Source: Polyangiaceae bacterium (GTDB taxonomy: Bacteria; Myxococcota_A; Polyangia; Polyangiales; Polyangiaceae). Taken from it: DNA of 64,000 nucleotides. The notes below the pieces were generated by a model. The model did no database searches and had not been told where the DNA came from. It saw only the letters and a list, made by a program, of their open reading frames with translations. How positions within the stretch are numbered: the first letter of the stretch is position 1; the number at the start of each line of letters is the position of its first letter. The translations under genes and the position numbers were made by a program. The stretch spans positions 372,001-436,000 of the forward strand of contig JAWKRG010000005.1 of assembly GCA_041389725.1 (NCBI GenBank). The letters are read 5' to 3'. This document shows, piece by piece, positions 24,471 to 32,691 of this stretch.

Positions 24471-25064
24471 ATGCGCGTGTCGTGGCTGGTGGGGTTCCTG
24501 GGTGTCGTCGTTGCGTGCGCGCAAAACTCTCCCAACCCTGACGTGAGTTCGGGTGGCCAAGGCGCCAACGGCGCGGCGGGCACCCAAGCCGGTGGAAGCG
24601 GTGGTGGCGGAAACGGAGCCGGCAGCTCCTCGGGTGCTGGGGGCGCGGCGGGCAACGGCGGCGCGGCGGGCAAAGGTGCCGGTGGCAGCGGAGGCGCAAA
24701 GCTCTGCGACCCGTATACCGCCCCGTGTGCGTCGGACGAATACTGCGCGTGCTATGGCGTCTGCCTCAAGCGTCCGACGACTTGTCCCACGGAGTGCTCA
24801 CCAGTTTGCGGTTGCGACTGGGGCCTGTATTGCAACGAGTGCATCGCCCATTTCTATGGAGATGACGTAGGCGGAAAGCCGACTAGTTTGTGCACCGAAG
24901 ACGGTGGCGGCTCTGCGTGGGATGCCGGCGCGCCAGGATTTGCCTGCAAGTACCCTGGCCAGTGCCAGAACGGGTTGAAGTGCTGCTGGGTGTGCGATGG
25001 CTCAGGATCGTGCAGCAGCAAATGCACTGTGCCCAATGTTGAAGGAGCGTGCCCGCCCCTCTGA
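24471..25064 (+). CDS. Kazal-like Cys-rich lipoprotein
   Basis: 197 residues from ATG 24471. The lipobox is VVVACAQ. A linker of about 60 residues is almost only Gly, Ala and Ser. A Cys-rich part follows: KLCDPYTAPCASDEYCAC, CPTECSPVCGCDWGLYCNEC, a Kazal/follistatin-type pattern (PVCG.D...Y.NEC), and then FACKYPGQCQNGLKCCW. Kazal domains inhibit serine proteases; here the reactive-site loop is short and an inhibitory role is inference. Probably surface-exposed. Confidence 0.82.
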   Translation: MRVSWLVGFLGVVVACAQNSPNPDVSSGGQGANGAAGTQAGGSGGGGNGAGSSSGAGGAAGNGGAAGKGAGGSGGAKLCDPYTAPCASDEYCACYGVCLKRPTTCPTECSPVCGCDWGLYCNECIAHFYGDDVGGKPTSLCTEDGGGSAWDAGAPGFACKYPGQCQNGLKCCWVCDGSGSCSSKCTVPNVEGACPPL

Positions 25065-25084
25065 CACGCCGAGCGGGCTCCGCG

Positions 25085-25387
25085 CTAGCCTCGCTTCGCG
25101 CGTGACTCCCGAAACGCGCGCGCGCCAAAGATGATCGCGGGCACGAGCGCCACAATCGAGATCAAGAGACCGAAGGCCGTCGCATTCATCGCTTCCGAGA
25201 TGCCCTCCGCCAAGACGCGAGCCTTCTGTTCCGGCGCCTCCTTGGACACGCCTCGAAAGGCCACGATCAAGGCCACGACGGTCGACAGCAACCCGAGCAA
25301 CGGCGCCCCGATCATCACCGCCACGCTGATCAGAAACCGCCGCAGGTTTCGACTCATCGGCGATCGCGACGAACTCGACTGGCCCAT
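25085..25387 (-). CDS. Half-size TolQ/ExbB-like membrane protein
   Basis: About 100 residues from ATG 25387; GTG 25393, which follows the upstream stop directly, and ATG 25357 are alternatives. Two membrane segments (VAVMIGAPLLGLLSTVVALI and FGLLISIVALVPAIIFG) surround a loop VSKEAPEQKARVLAEGISEAM. GLLSTV and LAEGISEAMNATAFGLLISI match the last two helices of MotA/TolQ/ExbB proton-channel subunits; the first helix and most of the cytoplasmic domain are absent. No ExbD/TolR gene is nearby. It is the third gene of an apparent operon with 25394-25801 and 25798-26601. Confidence 0.7.
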   Translation of the reverse strand: MGQSSSSRSPMSRNLRRFLISVAVMIGAPLLGLLSTVVALIVAFRGVSKEAPEQKARVLAEGISEAMNATAFGLLISIVALVPAIIFGARAFRESRAKRG

Positions 25388-25393
25388 GCGCAC

Positions 25394-25801
25394 CTAGCCT
25401 TCGTCCAATCGGCGCTTCATGTCCTGGTAGGCAACGCCGATGAGACGCTCCAAAGCCGGGGCGTCGATGGCGCGCTCCGGGCGGAGCTTTACGTGGCGCA
25501 TGAACTTGCCCGCGCCCTCGAGCAGGCCGTCGGGGTCGCTCAACTCGGCGCCGCGAAAGAACCCCAGGTTCACATGGGCCTTGAAGGCGTTGACGTAGGC
25601 AAAGCCGGCGTCGTCGATGCACGCCGTAGGACAGCCATCGTGCATCAGCTCGAGAACATCATCGCCAGAGCTGCGGATCACGCCGAACCAGTGCTGGGCA
25701 AGCGCACCCAAAGGGCCTGAGTGCTCGCGCATCCATCTCGCGACGGCGGGGTCGCTGGCGACGGCCCCAGGAAAACAGAGCAACTGACTCTTGGCCGTCA
25801 C
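25394..25801 (-). CDS. DUF1801 family protein
   Basis: 135 residues from GTG 25801, overlapping the stop of the upstream gene by four bases (GTGA). Motifs LMHDGCPTACIDDAGFAYVN, AFKAHVNLGFFRGAEL, DPDGLLEGAGKFMRHVKL are typical of the short DUF1801 proteins. The fold resembles the frataxin/YdhG type; function unknown. The next gene starts within a few bases of its stop, giving a tight three-gene operon. Confidence 0.87.
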   Translation of the reverse strand: MTAKSQLLCFPGAVASDPAVARWMREHSGPLGALAQHWFGVIRSSGDDVLELMHDGCPTACIDDAGFAYVNAFKAHVNLGFFRGAELSDPDGLLEGAGKFMRHVKLRPERAIDAPALERLIGVAYQDMKRRLDEG

Positions 25802-26601
25802 TTCCCAGCGCCGCCTTGGATGACTCGGAACTTGTCCTTGCGCTTCGGGTACTCGACGAGTCGACCCGACAGCCAGAACACGCCGGACAAGATCCCGCCC
25901 GGCTCGGGTGTTGCCGCGAGCAGCTCCGGGTCGATCACGACGTCGAACTGGCCGCCAAGGGTTTCGACCAAGGCCCAATGAAAGCGATTGCCGCTCATCG
26001 GATTGGTCTTGCTGGCCGCCTTCACCACCGTGCCGGTGAACAGCGCCGTGGCGTCGGGCGGGCTCGCTGCTTCCCCATCTTCCGAGAACAGCCCGATGGG
26101 AAAGAAGGACTTCGACGCAAACCTCGTTTCGGCTTCGGTTTGCGATGCGTCGAAAGCCGCTTCGGATGCGAAGAACTCGATCTCGTGGGCAAAGGCAGCC
26201 ACCTGCGCAGTGCAGCGACCGGGCAGATCGATGTCTGCATAGGTGGTCGCGTCCGGGCAGTCGAACACGAAGGGGTATTCGCCCGCTTCCAGATCGTCCT
26301 CAGGCGGACTGGCCCAGACGTAGTACGCGCCTTCGAGGGGAAAGTCCGGCACTCGCTCGATACGAGCCTGCACACCCACGGCGATCGAAGACTCGCCGGA
26401 GAAGTGAGGATTCGTGCCGACCAGGTCCCCCTCGTTGTCCAAGATCAACCAGAGCTCCTCCCCCGAGTCGCCTCGCCAGCGGTAGTACGTTCCCCCTTCC
26501 ACTTCGTAGGGCGTTGCTTGTGGTCCGATGGTGTTGGCCAAGTCGAGCAACTCGTCGTCGGACTCGACCTTGAACCCAATGGTAGACAGATGGCTGGGCA
26601 T
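25798..26601 (-). CDS. Conserved protein of unknown function
   Basis: 267 residues from ATG 26601, preceded by GGCGGAGGAGCGC, a strong ribosome site that decides the start. The N-terminus MPSHLSTIGFKVESDDELLD is soluble with no signal peptide. The rest is acidic and beta-rich (YEVEGGTYYRWRGDSGEELW, FFPIGLFSEDGE, ATALFTGTVVKAASKTNP). It resembles a widespread family of cytoplasmic proteins with no assigned role that I cannot name. First gene of the operon with a DUF1801 protein and a TolQ-like protein. Confidence 0.85.
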   Translation of the reverse strand: MPSHLSTIGFKVESDDELLDLANTIGPQATPYEVEGGTYYRWRGDSGEELWLILDNEGDLVGTNPHFSGESSIAVGVQARIERVPDFPLEGAYYVWASPPEDDLEAGEYPFVFDCPDATTYADIDLPGRCTAQVAAFAHEIEFFASEAAFDASQTEAETRFASKSFFPIGLFSEDGEAASPPDATALFTGTVVKAASKTNPMSGNRFHWALVETLGGQFDVVIDPELLAATPEPGGILSGVFWLSGRLVEYPKRKDKFRVIQGGAGK

Positions 26602-26919
26602 GCGCTCCTCCGCCCTAGGGCGTGCCGACAGACTAGGGGTCGGGCGCCGCAAATGCCACCGCGGTGCTGGACGCCTGCGGACTCGATTCGGCGAAGTGCG
26701 GACTCGAGTTCGACAACCACTAGCGTTCTCGTTCCGCTCGGCCTGATCCCAGCGCCTGGAACGACTGTTGCTTGGCCGGGCGCGGGAGCGACTCGAATGT
26801 ATGGACTCAACGGTCGGGCAGATCGTGATGGAGAGATGGTGCTGAGCCGTGTGAGGTCGTCCTGCTCTGCAGCCCCGACTGCGATCGCGGCACTCCTACG
26901 TGCTATCCTTTCCACCACC
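26602..26919. other. Intergenic region between divergent genes (318 bp)
   Basis: Lies between a minus-strand operon and a plus-strand lipoprotein gene, so it should carry both promoters. The only structure seen is an 11-base direct repeat, TGCGGACTCGA, at 26676-26686 and 26697-26707 with a 21-bp spacing, which would put both copies on the same helix face. No coding frame with protein-like composition. Confidence 0.5.
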
Positions 26920-27684
26920 ATGACATCTCGGGCGGGGTTTGCGATCGGGCTGGTGCTGGTGTTCGTGAATTGCGGAGGCGTCACTTCCGCAAGTTCAGAT
27001 TCGAGCGACGCGGGTGGTGCACCCGCGGTCGGAGGTGCCGGACTGGGCGGCACGCACGCGAACACCGGAGGCATGGGTGCGAAGATCGGTCTCGACCCAC
27101 CGCCTACCCTCCCCAAAGACTGTCCCTATCCGACCCAACCATCCACCGATGAACCCCCGAAGCTGCAGGCTTGGTGTGAGGGCACGGGCAAGAACCCAGC
27201 AGCGTGTCCTGTGCAAGCTGCGGAGTCCGGGAGCGCGTGTGATTCACCCGGACTCGCGTGTGCATACGCTTCCGCGACTGGCGCCGTCCACATGCGCACG
27301 TGCAACAGTGGCTCTTGGCAGCCTTCTGCCTCAGCAAGCTGCAAGCAGAAGTGCGGCGACTGGATCCACGAAGGAGAAGTGACCGCCGCATTCTCGGTGC
27401 CAACCGCGTCGTGCACCTCCCTGGAGCCGATCCCCTGCGTGGGTGACGCCCCAACCACATCCCAACGCGTCATCGACACGATACAAGCGATCACCGAGTG
27501 CTGTGGACCCGCGATCGAAAGCACCATCGAGCTACGCTTCGACAACGGCTGCGTGACCGAAGTGGTGACAGACCGCGCGAAGGAGTACGTGACGAGTTGC
27601 TTCGTGAAGACCTTGACCGGACGCCGACTCACCTGCGCACAGGATCTGTCCTGCGGCAGCGTGACGTGGACGACTCTGCAATAG
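26920..27684 (+). CDS. Cys-rich lipoprotein, function unknown
   Basis: 254 residues from ATG 26920. Signal peptide AGFAIGLVLVFVNCGG with Cys after VN; a weak lipobox. A short Gly/Ser linker is followed by a Cys-rich domain (AWCEGTGKNPAACPVQ, GSACDSPGLACAYAS, ASCKQKCGDW), probably disulfide-bonded. The last third is rich in Thr and Val with CCGPAIESTIELRF and SCFVKTLTGRRL. No known family recognised. Confidence 0.8.
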   Translation: MTSRAGFAIGLVLVFVNCGGVTSASSDSSDAGGAPAVGGAGLGGTHANTGGMGAKIGLDPPPTLPKDCPYPTQPSTDEPPKLQAWCEGTGKNPAACPVQAAESGSACDSPGLACAYASATGAVHMRTCNSGSWQPSASASCKQKCGDWIHEGEVTAAFSVPTASCTSLEPIPCVGDAPTTSQRVIDTIQAITECCGPAIESTIELRFDNGCVTEVVTDRAKEYVTSCFVKTLTGRRLTCAQDLSCGSVTWTTLQ

Positions 27685-27852
27685 TCGGGCGCATGGCGGG
27701 ACCGCTTCAGCGCGAGTGACTCGTACTGCGGCACAGGATCGTCAGTGACGCGCTTTGCGGGAGGCGCCGCCACGCGTCGCGGAGGGTCGAGATGAAACCA
27801 GAACCATGGAGTTTCTCGCCGTTGCTGGGACGGAGACGTATACTCGAGTTCC

Positions 27853-28752
27853 ATGTCGGCCCGGTCTGCTCGCGGCGCGCTAGCGCTCTGCGCCACCTTG
27901 GCGGTCGCGGGGTGCTCGATCCTCCGCGGACTCGACGACTACAACAGCGGTAGCCCGGTGGGCGACGCGTCCACTGGGGGCAGCGGCGGAGTCGATGCAT
28001 CCACCGGCGGCAGTGCCGGCAGCAGCGGAAGTTCCAGCGGTGGCAGCGGTGCCAGCGGTGGCAGTGCCGGTAGCGGCGGGGAGTCTGGCGCGGACGCGGG
28101 CGGCGGTTGTGACGAAGCGGATCTGCCGCAAGCCGATTACGTCGTCCATTCGGTCCCGGTGGACTCACTGGCCATCAACGGAGCCTGCAACGACGCTGCA
28201 TGGCAGGCCGCACCGCCAATTCCCTTCGACGTCGCGAGCCCAACGAGCAACACGGCTGTGTGCAAGCTGCTGTGGTCGACCGGTTCGGTCAGCCACCTAT
28301 ACGGCTGCTGCGAGGTCCAAGACACCAAGCTCGAGAGCGAATTCACGGCACCCGACTCCGACGTATTCGAGGACGACTCCGTCGAGGTGCTGATCAAAGG
28401 AGACACGAACCGTAGCGAGTTCGGGCCGACGGCGAGCAAAGTGATCATCAATCTGCGCAAGGCGGTCTACGACGTCGACTACGTGCCTGGCCTTTGGGAC
28501 CTGTCCTACTCCGCGGCCGCCGTGACTGGCGTCGTCCTCCACGGAACCCTCGACGACGCGACGCCGGACACCGGCTATTCCATCGAGTGGCGAATGAACC
28601 TGGAGTTCGCTCCGAAGCCAACCGAACCGGGTCTGTTAGGGTTCGCGCTCAACGACCGAGACGACGGGATTCGAGTTCACTGGAATGCCTTCGGCAAGTC
28701 GGTGAACGTGCCTGCGGATTGGGGCACGGTGGCCTTCTGCCCCGCACCGTGA
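27853..28752 (+). CDS. Lipoprotein with CBM9-like domain
   Basis: 299 residues. Signal peptide LALCATLAVAGCS with lipobox, then a 60-residue Gly/Ser linker. Residues from about 105 form a beta-sandwich domain: DSLAINGACNDAAWQAAPPI, DVFEDDSVEVLIKG and GYSIEWRMNLEF match the start, the F..DDSVE.. strand and the later strands of carbohydrate-binding module family 9. CBM9 binds sugar chain ends. A surface lipoprotein that binds polysaccharide is a reasonable inference. Confidence 0.82.
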   Translation: MSARSARGALALCATLAVAGCSILRGLDDYNSGSPVGDASTGGSGGVDASTGGSAGSSGSSSGGSGASGGSAGSGGESGADAGGGCDEADLPQADYVVHSVPVDSLAINGACNDAAWQAAPPIPFDVASPTSNTAVCKLLWSTGSVSHLYGCCEVQDTKLESEFTAPDSDVFEDDSVEVLIKGDTNRSEFGPTASKVIINLRKAVYDVDYVPGLWDLSYSAAAVTGVVLHGTLDDATPDTGYSIEWRMNLEFAPKPTEPGLLGFALNDRDDGIRVHWNAFGKSVNVPADWGTVAFCPAP

Positions 28753-28777
28753 ACGCAAGCTCTGTTGCAAGCGTGAG

Positions 28778-28810
28778 CCAAACCGACGTTCCCTCGCGCC
28801 GTTGGTTTGG
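28778..28810. terminator. Terminator-like hairpin between convergent genes
   Basis: CCAAACCGAC (28778-28787) pairs with GTTGGTTTGG (28801-28810) over ten bases with one G-U pair and a 13-base loop, 25 bp past the stop of the CBM9-like lipoprotein gene. It could serve both converging transcripts. Confidence 0.55.
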
Positions 28811-28860
28811 TTGGGTCTAGTCCTGCTGCGTCGCGGACGCCGCCTCCCGCACTTCTCGCC

Positions 28861-29175
28861 TCAGCAGCAAGGACCCCCATCGGGAAACCCATGGCCGCAG
28901 GTCACGTGCCAAGCCGAGTCTGCCCCACAGGTCAGCTTCACCCAGCAGCTGAGCGTACCCGTGTCGCACTCCAAGCCGGGATTGCCACACGGGCTGCCTT
29001 CCTGCGGTCGAGGAGCGTTCAGACTCGGACAGGTCGTTGCTGCCTCTTCGGCGCGATCCTGGCCCGCGTCGCGCGCGGCGGCATCTTCCGACGTGGAGCC
29101 ACAAGCGGTCGCCACGCAAAGCACCTACGTGAGCCCGCCCACCGCAAATGCCGTCGAACGCCAGAAGTACTTCAT
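28861..29175 (-). pseudogene. Small Cys-rich lipoprotein gene interrupted by an amber codon
   Basis: From ATG 29175, preceded by GGTGAG, the frame reads MKYFWRSTAFAVGGLT, then TAG at 29125-29127, then VLCVATACGSTSED. Joined, this is a textbook lipoprotein signal peptide with lipobox ATAC. The mature part is intact: a Glu/Ala linker, CPSLNAPRPQEGSPCGNPG and LECDTGTLSCWVKLTCG, ending in CC. A GTG right after the stop (29124) could restart translation, but would give a signal peptide without a charged or long hydrophobic part. So it is a recent pseudogene, a suppressed stop, or a sequence error. Confidence 0.65.
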
Positions 29176-29408
29176 CTCACCCATCCCCGACCAAACCGTT
29201 CCTCCGAATGCTAGCACGCGCACACGGCACGGTCGCTAGCGCAGGAGGAGCGCTACCGCGCCGAAGAGAAGTGCGACGGCTCGCCGAGAGTAGCCGCGTA
29301 CCCGGTCCGAAGTTGCGCAGAGTTTGCTCAACTTTCGTGGGACGGACCTACGCTCAGGAGTTCCGCCGCCGCATCATGCCATCACGACCCAAATGCGGGT
29401 CATTCCAA

Positions 29409-29426
29409 ACCATCAACGTCGATGGT
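29409..29426. promoter_or_regulatory. Palindrome upstream of small lipoprotein gene
   Basis: ACCATC and GATGGT arms with a 6-base centre, ending 11 bp before the ATG at 29438. It fits an operator overlapping the ribosome site or an mRNA stem; no regulator is identified. Confidence 0.35.
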
Positions 29427-29437
29427 AGGGTCACCGA

Positions 29438-29722
29438 ATGCGGTTCGAGCACCACCTGTTCGCGGTTGTCATGTTTGCTTCGTGTCTGGGGTGCGTGAGA
29501 GGCGCCTCGAACCAGAAGCTGGTTGAGCGAGCATCATTTGACTTCAACTGCCCACCCCAGCAGATCCAGGTCGTAGAACTCGACAGTCAGACTCGCGGCG
29601 TACGGGCGTGTGGACAGCAGGCAACATACGTTGAAGCTTGCGACGGACCGAAGGGTGGTCTCGGTACCAAGTGTACCTGGGTCCTGAACACCGATTCTCG
29701 GCCTGCTGGCCAGGGGCGCTAG
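29438..29722 (+). CDS. Small lipoprotein, function unknown
   Basis: 94 residues. Signal peptide FAVVMFASCLGC with lipobox. The mature protein reads ASFDFNCPPQQIQVVELDSQ, RGVRACGQQATYVEACDG and KCTWVLN. This F-D-F-x-CP ... RGVxxCGQ-A-YV ... CTWV pattern recurs in many small myxobacterial lipoproteins. Four Cys after the lipid site suggest two disulfides. Function unknown; stands alone. Confidence 0.78.
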   Translation: MRFEHHLFAVVMFASCLGCVRGASNQKLVERASFDFNCPPQQIQVVELDSQTRGVRACGQQATYVEACDGPKGGLGTKCTWVLNTDSRPAGQGR

Positions 29723-29743
29723 AGTGATCCGATCCGATTTGGC

Positions 29744-30244
29744 TCAGCGGAACGCGGCTTCGTAGGCTTCGCGTAGCCGGCGCGAGCGGATTTCTCCACG
29801 CGGTTGGCACATGGGGCATCCGCAGGGTCGCTGGCCGTGCGCATTGGGGAAATAGCGCCAGCCAACCAGTTGGTTGACGGGCCGAATCCGGTGCACGGCT
29901 CGCGCCTCGATCTTCCGTGGAATGACGACCTCGAAACCCCGCGCGTCCTGCTGATCCATGATGACGCGAACTGCTCTTGCTGCAGTCATCGGGAGCTTTT
30001 CGCTTCCGTAGTGACCCACCACCACCGCCTCGCGATCGGGAACCCGGAAGTACACACCCACCATGGTACGAATGCCCCGTCGTTTCATCTCCCGTAGCCA
30101 TTGATGCGACAGGTAGTAGTTCGGCAGCACAGGCAGGCAGAACACGCCCCAGAGGCCGCCGCGGCGTTGTCGCGCGGGCACCAGTCCGGCGCGGCGAATG
30201 CGCGCGCTCGCGCGTTCATCGGCGATGTGGACCAGCATTACCAT
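29744..30244 (-). CDS. Conserved hypothetical protein
   Basis: 166 residues from ATG 30244; ATG 30238 (MLVHIADE) is equally good. Begins HIADERASARIRRAGLVPA, then RGGLWGVFCLPVLPNYYLSH, QWLREMKRRGIRTMVGVYF, EVVIPRKIEARAVHRIRPV and YFPNAHGQRPCGCPMCQPRG. The C-terminal CGCPMC is a likely metal-binding motif. No signal peptide. The HIAD..ARIRRAGL start resembles toxin-domain or ADP-ribosylation-like folds only superficially; I do not assign a function. Confidence 0.78.
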   Translation of the reverse strand: MVMLVHIADERASARIRRAGLVPARQRRGGLWGVFCLPVLPNYYLSHQWLREMKRRGIRTMVGVYFRVPDREAVVVGHYGSEKLPMTAARAVRVIMDQQDARGFEVVIPRKIEARAVHRIRPVNQLVGWRYFPNAHGQRPCGCPMCQPRGEIRSRRLREAYEAAFR

Positions 30245-30328
30245 CGAAGCCTCTGCGACGCGCGCACCCAAGCGCGGCCTCGTTTGCGAATGCTAGCACT
30301 ATCACGCGATTCCACCGCGGCTCGCCCG

Positions 30329-31693
30329 TCACGTCGCTGTTGCTGGGCGGCGGGCGAAGGCCAGCCAGGTGAGGAGGGACGCGAGTAGTGACGTCGTGAA
30401 CGGCGCGCTGAGTCCGAGCATGGGTCCGGCGATGAGGTAGCTGGATGCGCCGATGACGAGGGTGGCCATCGCGGTCTTGGGGCCGCCGCGAAGTCCAAGC
30501 AGGCCGAAGGTCCCAGCGACGAAGACTCCCGCGCCGCCAAAGGCCGAGGACTGCTCGACCAACTCCACGACGCTTTCGGCGCTGAGGGCGAGCAGCAGCG
30601 CGAGGGCGCCGGAGATCACCACCATCCAGCGTGCCGAGCGGACCTTGCTTGCTTCGCTCTGTTCCGGCCACAGTGCGGGCAGCAGATTGTGGGAGACCAT
30701 CGACGCACTGACGAGCAGCGTGCTGTCGACGGTGGAGAGAATCGCGCTCACCAGCGCGCCCACGAAGATCACGTAGGCCACGGTGGAGAGATGTTGCTCT
30801 GCCAGTGCAGGCAAGAGCTGCTCGGGATGCTCCAAAGACGTCAGCGTACCGCCACCGACCAAGCCGAGAATGACCGGCAGAAGCCCGACGCAGAAGTAGA
30901 GTCCTGCCGCGAGCAAGGTGCCTCGCCGTGCGACACTCGGCGTGCGCGCTGCCATGGCGCGCGCCGCCAGCTCTTGCGCAAAGAGCGAGCCGATCACTGG
31001 TACGGCCCAGGCTTCGACGACTTCCGACTTGGAGGCCGCGGCGGGAATCAGCGAAAGCCGCGCTGCCGGGACCGCCGCGAGGGCATCGAGCCCTCCGAGT
31101 CGTGAGAAGACCAGCACGGACAGCACGACCAACCCGACGATGAGCACGATGGCCTGCACCATGTCCGTCACCGCGTCGGCGTAGAGTCCGCCGAGGACGG
31201 TGTAGAACACCGCCACGCCTGCAGCCAGGGCGATCGCTGCAGTCAGCCCAATGCCCGTGGCATGGTCGAGTACCTGGCCGAATGCTCGCACCTGCGCGCC
31301 TGCCCACAGCACGCTGGTCGGCACCATGACCAGCGCGGCGAACTTTTCCGCGCCGGGTGAGAAGCGTTCGCGAAACAGATCCGCAAGCGTGGTGTAGTTG
31401 CCCGCCCGCAGGCGCGCCGCATAGAAGGTGCCCGCGATCACGAGGCACAAGGTGTAGCCAAAGGGCTCCGCGATGCTTCCCGACAGGCCCGAGCGATGCA
31501 CGGCGCCCGCGGAACCGATGCAGGCCTCGGCACCGAACCAAGTCGAGAACACGCTCAGGGTCACGAGCGGCAACCCAAGGCGTCTACCCGCCAACAGGTA
31601 GTCGGTCTCGGTTCGTACGCGACGTGAGGCGACGTAGCCGATGATCATCTGCAGCACGACGTAGGCAGCGATGGCCCACGCGACCAGATTCAC
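30329..31693 (-). CDS. Sodium:solute symporter family transporter
   Basis: 454 residues from GTG 31693, chosen because GGAGG lies nine bases upstream and the first membrane segment (VAWAIAAYVVLQMIIGY) starts at once. About 13 membrane segments follow. Family marks: RVRTETDYLLAGRRLGLPLV, FSTWFGAEACIGSAGAVHRSG, ARLRAGNYTTLADLF, GGLYADAVTDMVQ, FVGALVSAILSTVDSTLLVSA. Such proteins import a solute with sodium at the inner membrane. The solute (proline, pantothenate, a sugar or other) cannot be told from the sequence. No partner genes. Confidence 0.93.
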   Translation of the reverse strand: MNLVAWAIAAYVVLQMIIGYVASRRVRTETDYLLAGRRLGLPLVTLSVFSTWFGAEACIGSAGAVHRSGLSGSIAEPFGYTLCLVIAGTFYAARLRAGNYTTLADLFRERFSPGAEKFAALVMVPTSVLWAGAQVRAFGQVLDHATGIGLTAAIALAAGVAVFYTVLGGLYADAVTDMVQAIVLIVGLVVLSVLVFSRLGGLDALAAVPAARLSLIPAAASKSEVVEAWAVPVIGSLFAQELAARAMAARTPSVARRGTLLAAGLYFCVGLLPVILGLVGGGTLTSLEHPEQLLPALAEQHLSTVAYVIFVGALVSAILSTVDSTLLVSASMVSHNLLPALWPEQSEASKVRSARWMVVISGALALLLALSAESVVELVEQSSAFGGAGVFVAGTFGLLGLRGGPKTAMATLVIGASSYLIAGPMLGLSAPFTTSLLASLLTWLAFARRPATAT

Positions 31694-31871
31694 CGACGGA
31701 TTCCTCCGAGCTGCGTGCCCATGAGTGCCCGGTATGGCGGACACGGTTGTCAGGCGTCAAGCACCGCGGTGCCCGTCGCCCGCACGCGCTGGCGTGAATG
31801 GGTTGGCCTTCGCGCGACAGAAGGTTTTGAGACCCGCTTCGAGCTGCGGGCGGCTACACTCGCTGCTGCCG

Positions 31872-32459
31872 ATGGCACCCATGGCGAAAGGGAAGGAGCA
31901 GCGGGTCAAAGGCGTCGTGTTCCGTTCGCGCCTGGAAGCGATCGGCCGGCTCTACGGACCCGCGGCAGTCGAGGAAACCCTCGACGCCCTGCCCGGCGGC
32001 TTGGCCGAAGGGCTTCGCTACCATTCGATCATCGCTTCGTCGTGGTACCCCGTCGCTTGGGCACGGGACTTCTACGCGACGGCGCGCCGCGTCTGCGGAG
32101 GTGGGTCCTCCTTTGCACGTGATCTGGCGTACGAAGGCGCGAACTTCGAGTTCAAGGGCATCTATCGCCTGATGATCTCGCACCTGTCGCCGCAAACGAT
32201 GTTGCTCTTCGCGCCGCGCGCGTTTCGCACGTATTGGGAAAGCGGCGAACTGCGCGTAGTGGACCGACAAGACAACTACGCTCGCGCAGTCTATTCGGGC
32301 TGCTACGGCTTCGACTACAACATCTGGGAAAGCGTGCTGGGCGTCACGGTGCGTGGCGTCGAGATCGCCGGCGCCAAGGAACCGCGGATCCAGAAGCTAC
32401 GCGGCGGTGGCGACGGCGACCACGAACTCGAGTTCGAAGGCTGGTGGTCGTCGTGGTAG
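31872..32459 (+). CDS. DUF2378 (TIGR02265) family protein
   Basis: 195 residues from ATG 31872. VKGVVFRSRLEAIGRLYGP is the start of the myxobacterial DUF2378/TIGR02265 family; YHSIIASSWYPVAWARDFYA and GCYGFDYNIWESVLG also fit. The family is cytoplasmic, about 180-200 residues, mostly restricted to myxobacteria and of unknown role. The frame is open further upstream but the extra residues are not protein-like. It is divergent from the symporter gene. Confidence 0.88.
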   Translation: MAPMAKGKEQRVKGVVFRSRLEAIGRLYGPAAVEETLDALPGGLAEGLRYHSIIASSWYPVAWARDFYATARRVCGGGSSFARDLAYEGANFEFKGIYRLMISHLSPQTMLLFAPRAFRTYWESGELRVVDRQDNYARAVYSGCYGFDYNIWESVLGVTVRGVEIAGAKEPRIQKLRGGGDGDHELEFEGWWSSW

Positions 32460-32520
32460 GTCGACGCTGAACCTTCGCGCCGGGTGGGAAGCGCGTGAGA
32501 CTCTGGCCTGCGGCGACCAC

Positions 32521-32600
32521 ACCGTTCGCGGTGGGATGTCGTACGTTGCGCCAGACCGTTCAGGGTGACATGTAGCTGTGAGACCGCCGTTCATGGTGCT
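32521..32600. repeat. Three short imperfect direct repeats
   Basis: ACCGTTCGCGGTGGGATGT (32521), ACCGTTCAGGGTGACATGT (32555) and CCGTTCATGGTGCTGAC (32587) share CCGTTC..GGTG at 32-34-bp spacing. The first has CACCG and CGGTG arms around TTCG. They lie 90-170 bp before the kelch lipoprotein gene. Confidence 0.45.
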
Positions 32601-32691
32601 GACGGCAGCCGTCAACTCGCTAACGATTGTTGCTCGAGCTTGCTGCGCGCCCTCGGCTTCTGCAGGCACGGCACTTGCTCACTGCGCGCAC

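Noticed and set aside
30216..31541. 441-codon minus-strand open frame
   Set aside because: Shadow of the symporter gene in another frame; Arg/Gly-rich and no membrane segments.
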